Assembly: GCF_006974105.1 (NCBI RefSeq)
Contig: NZ_CP036282.1
Span: forward strand, 1,798,001 to 1,862,000
Direction of reading: 5' to 3'
From: Rhodoferax aquaticus
GTDB taxonomy: Bacteria; Pseudomonadota; Gammaproteobacteria; Burkholderiales; Burkholderiaceae_C
Length of the DNA: 64,000 nucleotides
A program made the position numbers and the translations under genes. Position 1 is the stretch's first letter. The number at the start of each line of letters is the position of its first letter. Below are positions 1 to 7,836 of the stretch, one piece after another. The notes below the pieces were generated by a model that saw nothing but the letters and a program-made list of their open reading frames with translations, did not search any database and was not told the DNA's origin.

Positions 1-993
1 GGCTTGCACGCTGGCCGCCACATGCGTGCTGGTGCGCTCGGCCACCGCAGCGTCTTTGGCAGCTACCAAATCGCGCAGGGACGCACCTTGCAAAACTGTG
101 CCATCAGGGCGCACATAGCGGCCCAGCCACACGTTTTCTATGCCGCGTGCGTTGGCCACAATGTCGCGGTGGGTGTTGTCTGAAAAGCAAGAGTGCTCGT
201 CTTCTTGGTTTTGCGAGGCCAAGGCCACTTCAATACGCTCACCCGCCAGTTCACCCCGTGAGAGCGAGCCCACGCCCACCAGCATGCGGCGCAGCGCATC
301 GGGCCCGGCTTTTTCAAAGTTGGCGCGGTAGTTTTTGGCGTCCGGGGTCCAAGCTTTGACCAAGCTAGTTAAGTCGTTCACCAACATGCTGGTCACCACG
401 GTGAGGTACTCGCGGCGGCGCTTGGCGTTGGGTGCTTTGCCGTCCACAAAGTCTTCAAACGAACGGTCGCCAGGGCCGGTGGCGCTGAAGTCTTGGCCCC
501 ACAGCAAAAACTCAATGGCATGCCAGCCAGCAGCAATATTTTCTTCACCGCCGCGTTCGTTCAGGGCCGCCAAGCTCTGCTTGGTGATGGCAATTTTGGG
601 GTTGTTGATGATGCCCGCGTTAGGCTTGCCCTTAACGCTGTCGATATACGCCTCGTCCAACGGCCAAGAGTTCAAGCGGCCTTCTGGCCCGTTTTTGTCG
701 TCAATAGGCCCGGCATAAAACCGAAATGCTTCGGTCTGCCCATAGGTTTCCCGCGCCGCCAACCAAGCCTTGCGCGCTGCGGCCAAGGTGTCTGCCGAGG
801 GGCTGGCGGTAAACGCCGTCACAGCCTGCTGCAGGGCAGTGGCGCCAGCTAGTGTGTCGGTGTAATTGGCATGCACCAGCACTGCATAGTGCTTGGCCAC
901 CGCCGTGGCATCCACAGCCTGCGCCTGCACACCCAAGCCCCCCCAGGCCATGGCGGCTACCAAAACGGTTTGAAACAGTCGACTTTTTTGCAC
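1..993 (-). CDS. Imelysin-family iron-regulated protein (partial, C-terminus beyond window)
   Basis: The gene runs off the left edge; 331 codons are visible. Translation gives a signal peptide (charged start, hydrophobic core, AQA cleavage site) and then an all-helical imelysin domain. The family hallmark GWHAIEFLLWGQD, which contains the GxHxxE motif, is visible. Imelysin (peptidase M75-like, EfeO-related) proteins act in the periplasm or on the outer membrane in iron acquisition; no peptidase activity is assured. I chose the GTG at 993 because an AAGGG ribosome-binding site lies 6 nt upstream and gives a compact signal peptide. ATG codons at 1029 and 1032 are in frame, but they abut a Fur-box-like palindrome. 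The Fur box supports iron-repressed expression. Confidence 0.88.
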   Translation of the reverse strand, partial: MQKSRLFQTVLVAAMAWGGLGVQAQAVDATAVAKHYAVLVHANYTDTLAGATALQQAVTAFTASPSADTLAAARKAWLAARETYGQTEAFRFYAGPIDDKNGPEGRLNSWPLDEAYIDSVKGKPNAGIINNPKIAITKQSLAALNERGGEENIAAGWHAIEFLLWGQDFSATGPGDRSFEDFVDGKAPNAKRRREYLTVVTSMLVNDLTSLVKAWTPDAKNYRANFEKAGPDALRRMLVGVGSLSRGELAGERIEVALASQNQEDEHSCFSDNTHRDIVANARGIENVWLGRYVRPDGTVLQGASLRDLVAAKDAAVAERTSTHVAASVQA

Positions 994-1346
994 GGAACGC
1001 CCTTTTTCTGAAACAAAGAAGATGCGCATCATAATGCGAATCCTTCTCATTGCTTTTTGATGTGGGGCAAAGAGCGGGTGGCTTGGGGGGGCGGTTAGGT
1101 GGGCTAAAGACGCCTAGGGCGGCGAGTTTTGGCTTCTCATTTATCTTGGTGTACACATGCACTACAAGGTTGCAAGCCAATGAGTACGCGGCTCTGCAGA
1201 GATTTCGGTGTCCGTGTTGAACAGCAGCGCCCGCTTTATCCTGCGCTGTTGCAGGGGTTGGCCCCGATGTATACCGAGGGTGATAGCAGGCACCCCGAAT
1301 GGCTCGGTTATAAATCGAGGATTTACAAAACTAGGGAGGGGAAACC
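994..1346. other. Intergenic region with Fur site, no larger gene
   Basis: Apart from the Fur-like site at its left end I see no convincing coding region. Longer open frames here start in frames shadowing the imelysin gene or lack a ribosome-binding site. The right end holds TTATAAAT followed by a purine-rich GGGAGGGG ribosome-binding site for the small open frame at 1347. Confidence 0.4.
1033..1051. promoter_or_regulatory. Fur-box-like operator for the imelysin gene
   Basis: The 19-mer AATGCGAATCCTTCTCATT is an imperfect inverted repeat resembling Fur sites. It shares the AATGCGAAT half with the sites at 3097 and 10926. It lies about 40 bp upstream of the chosen imelysin start. Confidence 0.6.
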
Positions 1347-1409
1347 ATGGCCAGAATTGATCTTGTTTATAAGACAGGTTTCACTTCTGGATCAAGTTAT
1401 GGCGCATAG
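1347..1409 (+). CDS. 20-residue leader-like open frame before the immunity gene
   Basis: An ATG follows a strong GGGAGGGG ribosome-binding site by 5 nt. It encodes 20 residues, and its TAG directly abuts the ATG of the next gene. An in-frame stop lies just upstream, so it is not the visible tail of a longer protein. It could be a translational-coupling leader or the remnant of a toxin tail. No function can be named. Confidence 0.3.
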   Translation: MARIDLVYKTGFTSGSSYGA

Positions 1410-1784
1410 ATGATTGCGTTCGAGTTCAACGGCGAAAGGCTGCAACCGAGTTCCACCGAGGAACTGGGCTGCTTGATAGATAGGTTTGATAGGTCCCCGA
1501 TGTTCGAACTGTGGGCTAAGGCGCCCAGCGGCGCATGTCTTTGCATGCTCCGCAATAGAGATGCCGCTTTTCTTTTTTATCTTCGGCAAGAAGGTGACAG
1601 CGGATTCACTTCCAGATCCACCTATGAACGACTGGGCACGGCGAGCTTCTTGCTTAGCAATCGGCAGCGCGACGAGTTTCCGCTTTCGTGGTGCATTGAC
1701 GTCGAGCAGTGCTACAAGGCCATGGCGTACTTCTTCGAGAACGCCGGAGATAAACCAGAATGGATCACCTGGTATGAAGACTAG
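1410..1784 (+). CDS. Imm1-like immunity protein (orphan)
   Basis: The 124-residue cytosolic protein has the look of the Imm1 family of polymorphic-toxin immunity proteins. It has an N-terminal beta strand with a NGERL turn, a central MLRNRDAAFLFYL strand, an FPLSW segment, a helix with a paired aromatic (AMAYFFENAG) and a C-terminal PEWITWYE. Imm1 proteins neutralise contact-dependent or secreted nuclease or deaminase toxins. No toxin gene is next to it, so it may be an orphan immunity gene protecting against competitors' toxins. Its start abuts the stop of a 20-codon open frame, suggesting coupled translation. The family call rests on pattern memory; a profile search would settle it. Confidence 0.6.
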   Translation: MIAFEFNGERLQPSSTEELGCLIDRFDRSPMFELWAKAPSGACLCMLRNRDAAFLFYLRQEGDSGFTSRSTYERLGTASFLLSNRQRDEFPLSWCIDVEQCYKAMAYFFENAGDKPEWITWYED

Positions 1785-1947
1785 TCGCGGCTGTTGCGCG
1801 CTACGCAATAACCGGTCATTGCAGCCGACCTGCGCCAGCTGTGCGGGCTGGTCGGCTGAATTCCAACGTTGAACTAAACCGCTACGTTGATTGATTTACG
1901 GCGAATGCTCCACCATTCCCGACATGCCAAACCAGAAAGGAAACCAG

Positions 1948-2385
1948 GTGCTGAGTCTTGAAGATGTCTATGCGCTGCAGCAGTTGGTGGCGCGGTTTGC
2001 CAACAGCTTTGATCTCAAAGACTGGGTCCGCTTGGAGCGCTGTCTTGCGCCTGAGTTGCACACCGATTACTCGGACCTGCGCGGTACGCCACCCGAGCGT
2101 ATGTCTAGTAGCCGCTTTGTGGAGCTAAGACGTTCAGCGCTGCAAGAGCTGCAAACACACCATCTCGCGGGCCATGTGGAGATAGAAGGGTCGGGCAGCG
2201 TTGGCACCGTGAAAGCCTCCATGGCCATCTACCGCCGCAACGCCCTGGGTGAAGTGCTCAACACCCACTGCCTTTACATCTTTGGCGTGGCGCGCACAGA
2301 TGGAGCGTGGACCATCAATTCCATTGTTCAAAAGGTCTTTATTAACCACGGGCAGACGGCAATTCACAAGGGGATTGAAAAGTAG
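1948..2385 (+). CDS. SnoaL/NTF2-like protein
   Basis: A 145-residue protein with the cone-shaped NTF2/SnoaL pattern: N-terminal helix (LEDVYALQQLVARFANSFDLKDW), the L-x-x-C-L-A-P-E loop, and late strands ending FGVARTDGAWTINSIVQK. Such proteins include small hydroxylases, isomerases and many unassigned pocket proteins; the substrate cannot be inferred. I chose the GTG at 1948 because AGAAAGGA precedes it by 6 nt. An ATG at 1924 (8 residues longer) and a TTG at 1891 are in frame but lack a good ribosome-binding site. It is a single gene between the immunity gene and bfr. Confidence 0.7.
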   Translation: MLSLEDVYALQQLVARFANSFDLKDWVRLERCLAPELHTDYSDLRGTPPERMSSSRFVELRRSALQELQTHHLAGHVEIEGSGSVGTVKASMAIYRRNALGEVLNTHCLYIFGVARTDGAWTINSIVQKVFINHGQTAIHKGIEK

Positions 2386-2507
2386 GCCGCGAGTGACGCC
2401 ACCTGCTGTCCAGTGGCTAGCCCGCAGAGCGTGATGTTGATGCCCCGCGAGCCTATTCCGCTTGAGGGCTGCTAGAAGCCCTCATGTGAACTAAACCCCG
2501 GCGGGGC

Positions 2508-2984
2508 TTAGCTCAGCTCGCCCATTTGGCTTTGTTGGTAGTTTTGCAGGCCCACTTTGTCGATGAGTTCGATTTGGGTTTCCAAAAAGTCGATGTGCTC
2601 TTCGGTGTCGTCCAAAATCTTTTGCAGCAGGTCGCGTGACACGTAGTCGCGCACGGATTCGCAGTGGGCGATGCCGTCTTTGATGGTGGCTTGCGCGCTC
2701 ACTTCGGCCTTGAGGTCACAGGCCAAGATTTCGGGCACGGTTTCACCCACATTGAGCTTGGCCAGGTCTTGCAAATTGGGCAGACCGTCTAGGGTGAAGA
2801 TGCGGTCCATGAGCCAGTCGGCGTGCTTCATTTCGCCAATGGATTCGTCGTATTCCTTCTTGGCCAGCTTGTCAAAACCCCAGTGCTTGAGCATGCGGTA
2901 GTGCAAGAAATACTGGTTGATGGCCGTGAGCTCGTTTTTCAGCTGGGCTTGGAGGTGGGAAATAACTTGCGCGTCGCCTTTCAT
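2508..2984 (-). CDS. bfr: Bacterioferritin
   Basis: The 158-residue protein aligns along its whole length with E. coli Bfr, a 24-mer that oxidises Fe(II) and stores iron with haem between subunits. Visible ligands are E18, E51, H54, E94 and H130, plus haem ligand M52 in GEMKHAD. The position equivalent to E127 is threonine (DDTEEH), so one ferroxidase ligand is replaced or shifted by one residue. The start has an AGGAG site upstream. The frame is open a further 160 codons upstream, but that extension is not bacterioferritin. A Fur-like palindrome lies about 110 bp upstream. Confidence 0.95.
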   Translation of the reverse strand: MKGDAQVISHLQAQLKNELTAINQYFLHYRMLKHWGFDKLAKKEYDESIGEMKHADWLMDRIFTLDGLPNLQDLAKLNVGETVPEILACDLKAEVSAQATIKDGIAHCESVRDYVSRDLLQKILDDTEEHIDFLETQIELIDKVGLQNYQQSQMGELS

Positions 2985-3096
2985 GGCAGCTCCTAGGTGG
3001 TGAACGATGGAGTGATTATGGCCAGTGCCACTGCAGTTTGGCCGACCAGGGGCTGACGTTTTACCTAAAAAACCGCAAGAAAAATAGGGTGTTGCA

Positions 3097-3115
3097 AATG
3101 CGAATGATTCGCATA
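3097..3115. promoter_or_regulatory. Fur-box-like palindrome between bfr and DUF2325 gene
   Basis: ATGCGAATGATTCGCAT (3098-3114) is an exact palindrome around a central G, with flanking A residues completing a 19-mer. It lies in the divergent promoter region between bfr and the DUF2325 gene. A TATACT hexamer follows at 3113 and could serve as a -10 box for the rightward gene. Confidence 0.7.
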
Positions 3116-3230
3116 TACTGCGACTCAAGTTGAAATTGCAGTGTGCGTGGTTCGCTTGTCGTAAGACGCCTGTGGGCCGAGCTTGGGCATGCTGTGTTTC
3201 CGATGTTTCAAGGGAAATATGCCGTTTGTG

Positions 3231-3272
3231 CCCATGGATATTGCGCAAGCAGCTATTAAAAATATAGTGATA
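3231..3272 (+). repeat. Dispersed intergenic repeat, copy 1
   Basis: It contains ATGGATATTGCGCAAGC then AGCTAT, an AT spacer and ATAG. The right end supplies the TAGGAG ribosome-binding site of the DUF2325 gene. It is one of six clear family members in the window. Confidence 0.6.
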
Positions 3273-3282
3273 GGAGCTTTTG

Positions 3283-4539
3283 ATGCTAGCCAAGCCACCC
3301 GTGCCAGAACTGAAATGCTGCGACCACCACGCACCGCCACCGCTGTTCACCGGCTCACGGCGCAGGCGCTTGTGGGACCTTGAAAGCCATGCCCATTGCC
3401 CGCTGGTGGGTGTGAGCATTCCGCTGGACGTGCTGCGCAAATTAGTCAACAAAGCGGTGGGTGGCAATGCCTTGGTGAGTGACTACGAGGTGCATGCCGG
3501 GGCCGTGTCTGAGTGCGGGCGGCGCACCCGTTTGTCGGAGCTGATGCAAGCCGATCTGGAGACACGCTATGCGCGTGAAGTGCTGGCTTTTAAGGCTGCC
3601 AAGACCACCATGGAGCTTGCTGAGCTGTGGGTGAAGCACCTGAAGTGTGGCGAGGTGTCCGGCGCATTTTGGGCTGCGCTCACGCACCCGCGTTGCGACA
3701 TGGCTTTGCAAGAAGGCATGTGCCGCGATTTGCATATGTTTCAACACCAAGCGGGCGCGGGTGTGCGCCTAGAGATAGCCAAGTTCAACGCGCTGGCCGA
3801 TGAAAACGCTGTGCTGGCCCGCGAGCTGGCCAAGGTGCAAGAGCGCAGCACGCGGCTGATTGCAAACAAGGCTGCTGAGTGCGAGAGGCTGCAAGCCGAA
3901 GTGGTGCGCGCCCGTGCCGATGTGATTGGCAAGGACAGCCAGATTGCCTACCTGACCCAGGACTTGGCCACGCTGCAAGCCGCAGCCCCCAGCCTAGAAG
4001 AAAACCGCCGCTTGCAAAAGCGCGTGCTGCAACAGGCGCACCGCCAAGCTGAGCTTGAAGCGCAGGTGGCGGACCTGCGCCGTAAGTTGGCCGCCGCTGA
4101 GCGTGTGAACCAGCAGGCCGACCAAGCTGCGGCGCAGGCCGAGCGCGCCTTGCCCAAGCCGCAAGCAGAGCCAAGCGACGCGCCTTTGCATCTGCAAGAA
4201 AAAGTGGTGCTGTGCGTGGGCGGGCGCAGCGGCAATATTGCCAACTACCGCGACGTGGTGGAGCGCGTGGGCGGCCGCTTTACCCACCACGATGGAGGGC
4301 TAGAAGACAACAGCAGCGCCTTAGACGCCAACTTGGCTGCCGCTGACTTGGTGATCTGCCAAACCGGCTGCATCAGCCACAACGCCTATTGGCGCGTCAA
4401 AGACTTTTGCAAGCGCACGGGCAAACAGTGCGTGTTTGTAGAAAACCCTAGCGCCTCGTCCCTAGAGCGCGGCTTGGCGCAAATAGCAATGCCCATTCGC
4501 GCTGTGCCGCACGCCGTGCCTGCGGCAGAAGGGCGCTAG
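3283..4539 (+). CDS. DUF2325 coiled-coil protein
   Basis: The 418-residue soluble protein has three parts. An N-terminal domain of about 150 residues carries CCDHH and cysteine/histidine-bearing segments. A long heptad-rich coiled coil covers roughly residues 160-300. The C-terminal DUF2325 domain (about 305-395) has LCVGGRSGNIANYRDVVERVGG and a conserved HNAYWRVKDFCKR motif. DUF2325 is of unknown function; its Rossmann-like pattern and conserved Cys/His suggest ligand or metal binding. The ATG at 3283 has TAGGAG 6 nt upstream. Shared Fur-site context with bfr suggests an iron link, which is inference. Confidence 0.8.
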   Translation: MLAKPPVPELKCCDHHAPPPLFTGSRRRRLWDLESHAHCPLVGVSIPLDVLRKLVNKAVGGNALVSDYEVHAGAVSECGRRTRLSELMQADLETRYAREVLAFKAAKTTMELAELWVKHLKCGEVSGAFWAALTHPRCDMALQEGMCRDLHMFQHQAGAGVRLEIAKFNALADENAVLARELAKVQERSTRLIANKAAECERLQAEVVRARADVIGKDSQIAYLTQDLATLQAAAPSLEENRRLQKRVLQQAHRQAELEAQVADLRRKLAAAERVNQQADQAAAQAERALPKPQAEPSDAPLHLQEKVVLCVGGRSGNIANYRDVVERVGGRFTHHDGGLEDNSSALDANLAAADLVICQTGCISHNAYWRVKDFCKRTGKQCVFVENPSASSLERGLAQIAMPIRAVPHAVPAAEGR

Positions 4540-4542
4540 CGT

Positions 4543-5625
4543 TTACGCGCCCAAGGTTTGCGGTTTGGGCGGCAGGGTGTGGGTGAACAGGCGTTTGAGC
4601 ACGGTGCCATATTGCTTCCACAAGCTGCCGGTGTTGTAAAACAGGCCGTACTTGGCGCACAGGGCTTGTACTTGCGGCGCTATCTCTACGTAGCGGTGGG
4701 CGGGCATGTCGGGGAACAGGTGGTGTTCAATTTGGTGGCTCAGGTGCCCGGTCATGATGTGAAACACGCGGCCACCTGTGAGGTTGCTAGAGCCTTGCAA
4801 CTGGCGCAAATACCAGTCCCCACGGGTTTCGTTGCGGGTGTCTTCCTCGCGGTAAATGGACACGCCTTCGGTGAAGTGGCCGCAAAAAATCACCACATAG
4901 GTCCACAAGTTGCGAATCAAATTGGCGCAGAAGTTGCCCGCCAGCACGCGCGGTGCGCTCCACAGCGCCAATGCCGGAAACAGCGCGTAGTCTTTGAACC
5001 ACTGCTTGGCGGTTTTGCTTAAAAAGCGGTTGAGCCGCTCCTTGAACACGGGCTTAGGGATGGCGCCGTGCTTGTACTTGCCCAGCTCTAAATCGTGCGA
5101 GCCCACGCCGTACTGAAACCCCATGGCCAAGAGCAGGTTGGCGATGGGCTGCAGCCAGTGGCGTGGCTTCCAGCGCTGCGCGCCGGTCACGCGCAGCAGC
5201 GAGTAGCCCAGGTCACGGTCTTTGCCCAAGATGTTGGTGTAGGTGTGGTGGGTGACGTTGTGCGAGTGACGCCATTGCTCGCCGTCGCAGGCAATGTCCC
5301 ACTCAAAGGTTTGCGAGTTCAGCGCGGGGTCGCCCGTCCAGTCGTACTGGCCATGCATCACGTTGTGGCCAATTTCCATGTTGTCCAAAGTTTTGGCATT
5401 GGCCAGCGCCAGTACGCCCGCCACCCAGCTCAAGGGGCCCACCCCAAAGTGCAGCAGTGCACGCCCGCCAACTTCGCTGGCGCGGCAAATAGCAATCATG
5501 CGGCGCATGTGGTCCACATCGGCTTGGCCCAGGGTGTTCATCACGCTGGCGCGGATGGCGTCCAGCTCGTGGCCTAGCGTGTCAATTTGGTCGCGGCTCA
5601 GGTGGGTGGGTTTGGCAAAGCTCAT
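4543..5625 (-). CDS. Membrane fatty acid desaturase
   Basis: The 360-residue integral membrane di-iron desaturase has all three histidine boxes: HNVMH (87-91), HSHNVTHH (120-127) and HQIEHH near the C-terminus. Hydrophobic stretches lie near residues 62-80, 165-180 and 225-265. It would introduce a double bond into acyl chains using electrons from the reductase encoded just upstream (about 50 bp gap, same strand). That arrangement recalls the mycobacterial DesA3/Rv3230c pair. The start was placed at the ATG preceded by AAGGAAGCACCC. The open frame extends upstream into the reductase gene in another frame, which I discount. Confidence 0.9.
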   Translation of the reverse strand: MSFAKPTHLSRDQIDTLGHELDAIRASVMNTLGQADVDHMRRMIAICRASEVGGRALLHFGVGPLSWVAGVLALANAKTLDNMEIGHNVMHGQYDWTGDPALNSQTFEWDIACDGEQWRHSHNVTHHTYTNILGKDRDLGYSLLRVTGAQRWKPRHWLQPIANLLLAMGFQYGVGSHDLELGKYKHGAIPKPVFKERLNRFLSKTAKQWFKDYALFPALALWSAPRVLAGNFCANLIRNLWTYVVIFCGHFTEGVSIYREEDTRNETRGDWYLRQLQGSSNLTGGRVFHIMTGHLSHQIEHHLFPDMPAHRYVEIAPQVQALCAKYGLFYNTGSLWKQYGTVLKRLFTHTLPPKPQTLGA

Positions 5626-5674
5626 GGGTGCTTCCTTGGTGTGTTGGATAGGGGCAGGCGAGAGGCGAGGGTGC

Positions 5675-6814
5675 TTACAGCAGGAGCGTGACGTCAGAGC
5701 GCGCCACCGAGATGCACAGGCGAATCGCTTCATTGGGCGCGCTGGACAGCTCGCCGGTTTGCAGGTTCTCCACCGTGCCGCTGCGCTTGGTGCATTGGCA
5801 GGACCGGCAGATGCCAATGCGGCAGCCGTGCTTGGGGTTGAGACCCGCGTTCTCGGCTTGCACCAGCAAGGGGGCGTTGCCTTGCGTCACAAACTGCGTG
5901 CCGCTGGATGCGAGCGACACATTGACTGGTGTGCCGGGCGCACTGCTGGGCAGCAAGGGAAACGCCACAAAGCGTTCGCTGTGCAGGGGCGCGGTGTACG
6001 CCTGTGCTTGCCAATGCTGGTGAATCGCGTCCATCAAGCCACTGGGGCCACACAAATAGGTGCTGCGCTCGGCCACATCAGGCACGGCCAGTTGCAGCGC
6101 CTCTGGCCCGAAGCGGCCGGAGATGTCATCAAAATGGGTGACCACCGAAAGCTCGGGGTACTGGGCAGCGATGGCTTGCAGCCGCTTGGCAAAAATCAGC
6201 TCACCCGGGTTGCGGCACACATGCAAAAACACCACGTCGCCTGGGTAGCGGCGCGCCTGCAAGTCCTTGAGCATGGCCATCACCGGGGTAATGCCGCTGC
6301 CAGCGCTGAGCAAGAGCAGCTTGGGCGGCAAGGTGGCGGGCAGCACAAAGCTGCCCTCAGGCTGGCCCACGGCCCACACATCACCCACCTTCACTTGCGC
6401 GTGCAGGTAGTGCGAGACCAAGCCGCCCGGTTGCCGTTTGACCGTAATAGCAAAACACCGTGCGCCCGGAGTGCTGGAGATGCTGTAGAGCCGCTGGACT
6501 TGTCGCCCGTTGATTTCCAACTGCAGCTGCACATACTGCCCGGCAAGCGCCGTGCGCCTGCCATGCCACAAGGCGTTGGGCTGCAGCACAAAGGTTTTGG
6601 TGTCAGCCGTTTCATGCACGATGCGCACCACCCGCGCCCGTGGCTGTGTGAGCGACAGCATGGGGTGTAGCAAGCGCAAGCTGTCCTCCACCGCACTCAG
6701 GCGAACAATGCCCGCTACCCACGGATGCTGAAAGAAAGCAGCCACAGCTTGGGTGGCGGCGCCCAGCCTGGTGTTGGGGGCGACTGGGGTGTCGGATGTT
6801 GCAGTGAGTGTCAT
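5675..6814 (-). CDS. Ferredoxin-type oxidoreductase (FAD, NAD(P)H, 2Fe-2S) partner of the desaturase
   Basis: The 379-residue flavoprotein has an FAD-binding barrel with RLYSISS (about residues 110-116), an NAD(P) domain with LLSAGSGITPVMAML, and a C-terminal plant-type ferredoxin domain. The iron-sulfur ligands are in HGCRIGICRSC (C-x4-C-x2-C) with a later cysteine in RLCIS. It passes electrons from NAD(P)H to the desaturase encoded next. The start at 6814 lies about 30 bp from a perfect GTGTAC-N4-GTACAC palindrome, implying repression by the divergent TetR regulator. Confidence 0.9.
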   Translation of the reverse strand: MTLTATSDTPVAPNTRLGAATQAVAAFFQHPWVAGIVRLSAVEDSLRLLHPMLSLTQPRARVVRIVHETADTKTFVLQPNALWHGRRTALAGQYVQLQLEINGRQVQRLYSISSTPGARCFAITVKRQPGGLVSHYLHAQVKVGDVWAVGQPEGSFVLPATLPPKLLLLSAGSGITPVMAMLKDLQARRYPGDVVFLHVCRNPGELIFAKRLQAIAAQYPELSVVTHFDDISGRFGPEALQLAVPDVAERSTYLCGPSGLMDAIHQHWQAQAYTAPLHSERFVAFPLLPSSAPGTPVNVSLASSGTQFVTQGNAPLLVQAENAGLNPKHGCRIGICRSCQCTKRSGTVENLQTGELSSAPNEAIRLCISVARSDVTLLL

Positions 6815-6844
6815 GGGGCGACCCGGTAGTGAATGGCTTGTATT

Positions 6845-6860
6845 GTGTACGTTTGTACAC
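6845..6860. promoter_or_regulatory. Palindromic operator GTGTAC-N4-GTACAC
   Basis: GTGTACGTTTGTACAC has perfect 6-bp arms. A weaker match (AGATACGGATGTACAC, 11 of 16) lies at 6952-6967, before the chosen start of the TetR gene. Both are probable binding sites of that regulator, controlling the desaturase operon and itself. Confidence 0.65.
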
Positions 6861-6983
6861 TCAAAGTATAGGGCTTGCAAAAAATCTAGGGATGTAAGCC
6901 AATTAATGGCAATTTACTGAGGGAATTCGTCATTGTGGATATGCTTTGTTAAGATACGGATGTACACAAAACCAGGTCACTTC

Positions 6984-7655
6984 ATGCCCACCACCGCGTC
7001 CGCTAGCAAACGCGCAGACCCGCTGACTCGCAGCGCGCGCAAAGACTTAACCCGCGCCAGCCTGATCCAGGCGGCGTTGGCGTTGATGGGGGAGGGGCGC
7101 AGCTTTACCAGCTTGGGCATTCGCGAGATCGCGCGTGAGGCCAACATGGTGCCCAACGCGTTTTACCGCCACTTTCGCAATACCGATGAGCTGGGGCTGG
7201 CCTTGGTGGAAGAGGTGGGTATCACCCTGCGCCGCTTGCTGCGCGAGGCCCGGCAAACCAGCGTAGAGCCCAAGTCCATGGTGCGCCGCTCGGTGCAGGT
7301 GTATTACGAATACGTGCGACAAAACCGGCTGCAGTTTTTGTTTATCTCCAGCGAGCGCTCGGGCGGCAGCCGCATTCTGCGCATGGCCATTCGCACCGAT
7401 GTGAGCCATTTCACCAACGAGATGGCCCAAGACTTTCGCCGCCTAGGCGTCTACCCCGACATGCCCACCAGCAGCCTGCAAATGGTGTGTGGCCTCATCG
7501 TCACCACCATGCTGGCCGCCGCCCCAGAAATCTTGGACCTGCCCCCAGAACAGCCGTTGCTAGAAGCCGAGATGACCGAAAACTTTGTGCAGCAACTGCA
7601 AGTGGTGCTCTTGGGTGCTGCAGCGTGGAAAGAGAAGCCTGCGCGCAAGAGTTAA
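6984..7655 (+). CDS. TetR-family regulator of the desaturase operon (FabR/DesT-like)
   Basis: The 223-residue protein has an N-terminal TetR helix-turn-helix (SLGIREIAREANMVPNAFYRHF, about residues 43-64) and an all-helical ligand domain. It resembles FabR/DesT, repressors of unsaturated fatty acid synthesis that sense acyl-CoA pools; the gene is divergent from a desaturase, as in Pseudomonas. I prefer the ATG at 6984. The in-frame ATG at 6960 sits inside a second operator-like repeat, and the GTG at 6933 gives an unlikely leader. Confidence 0.85.
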   Translation: MPTTASASKRADPLTRSARKDLTRASLIQAALALMGEGRSFTSLGIREIAREANMVPNAFYRHFRNTDELGLALVEEVGITLRRLLREARQTSVEPKSMVRRSVQVYYEYVRQNRLQFLFISSERSGGSRILRMAIRTDVSHFTNEMAQDFRRLGVYPDMPTSSLQMVCGLIVTTMLAAAPEILDLPPEQPLLEAEMTENFVQQLQVVLLGAAAWKEKPARKS

Positions 7656-7673
7656 GGGGTAAATGTGGCTGCG

Positions 7674-7716
7674 GAGCCCATGGGTATTGCGCTATATGCT
7701 ATTAACTGTGTAGCGG
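7674..7716 (+). repeat. Dispersed intergenic repeat, copy 2
   Basis: It contains CCCATGGGTATTGCGC, then GCTATTAA and GTAGC. It lies between the TetR gene and the next gene, in the orientation of copy 1. Confidence 0.55.
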
Positions 7717-7836
7717 GTATGTGGGCGTTCGTAGTCATGGAACCCGAGTGACTTGCGTTGCTTAGGCGACAGTCTCCATACCCCCGGGGCTTGATTGAGC
7801 CTATGCTTAGCCCACCGGATACAGGAGTACTTACCT

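Noticed and set aside
701..1180. 159-codon minus-strand open frame
   Set aside because: It overlaps the imelysin gene in another frame and has no protein-like composition; the true frame shows the GxHxxE motif.
2464..2483. Hairpin GAGGGCT-N6-AGCCCTC as a terminator
   Set aside because: No T run on either side, so termination is not supported.
5294..6670. 458-codon plus-strand open frame
   Set aside because: It is antisense to the desaturase and reductase genes, a product of high-GC third positions, and has no recognisable domains.
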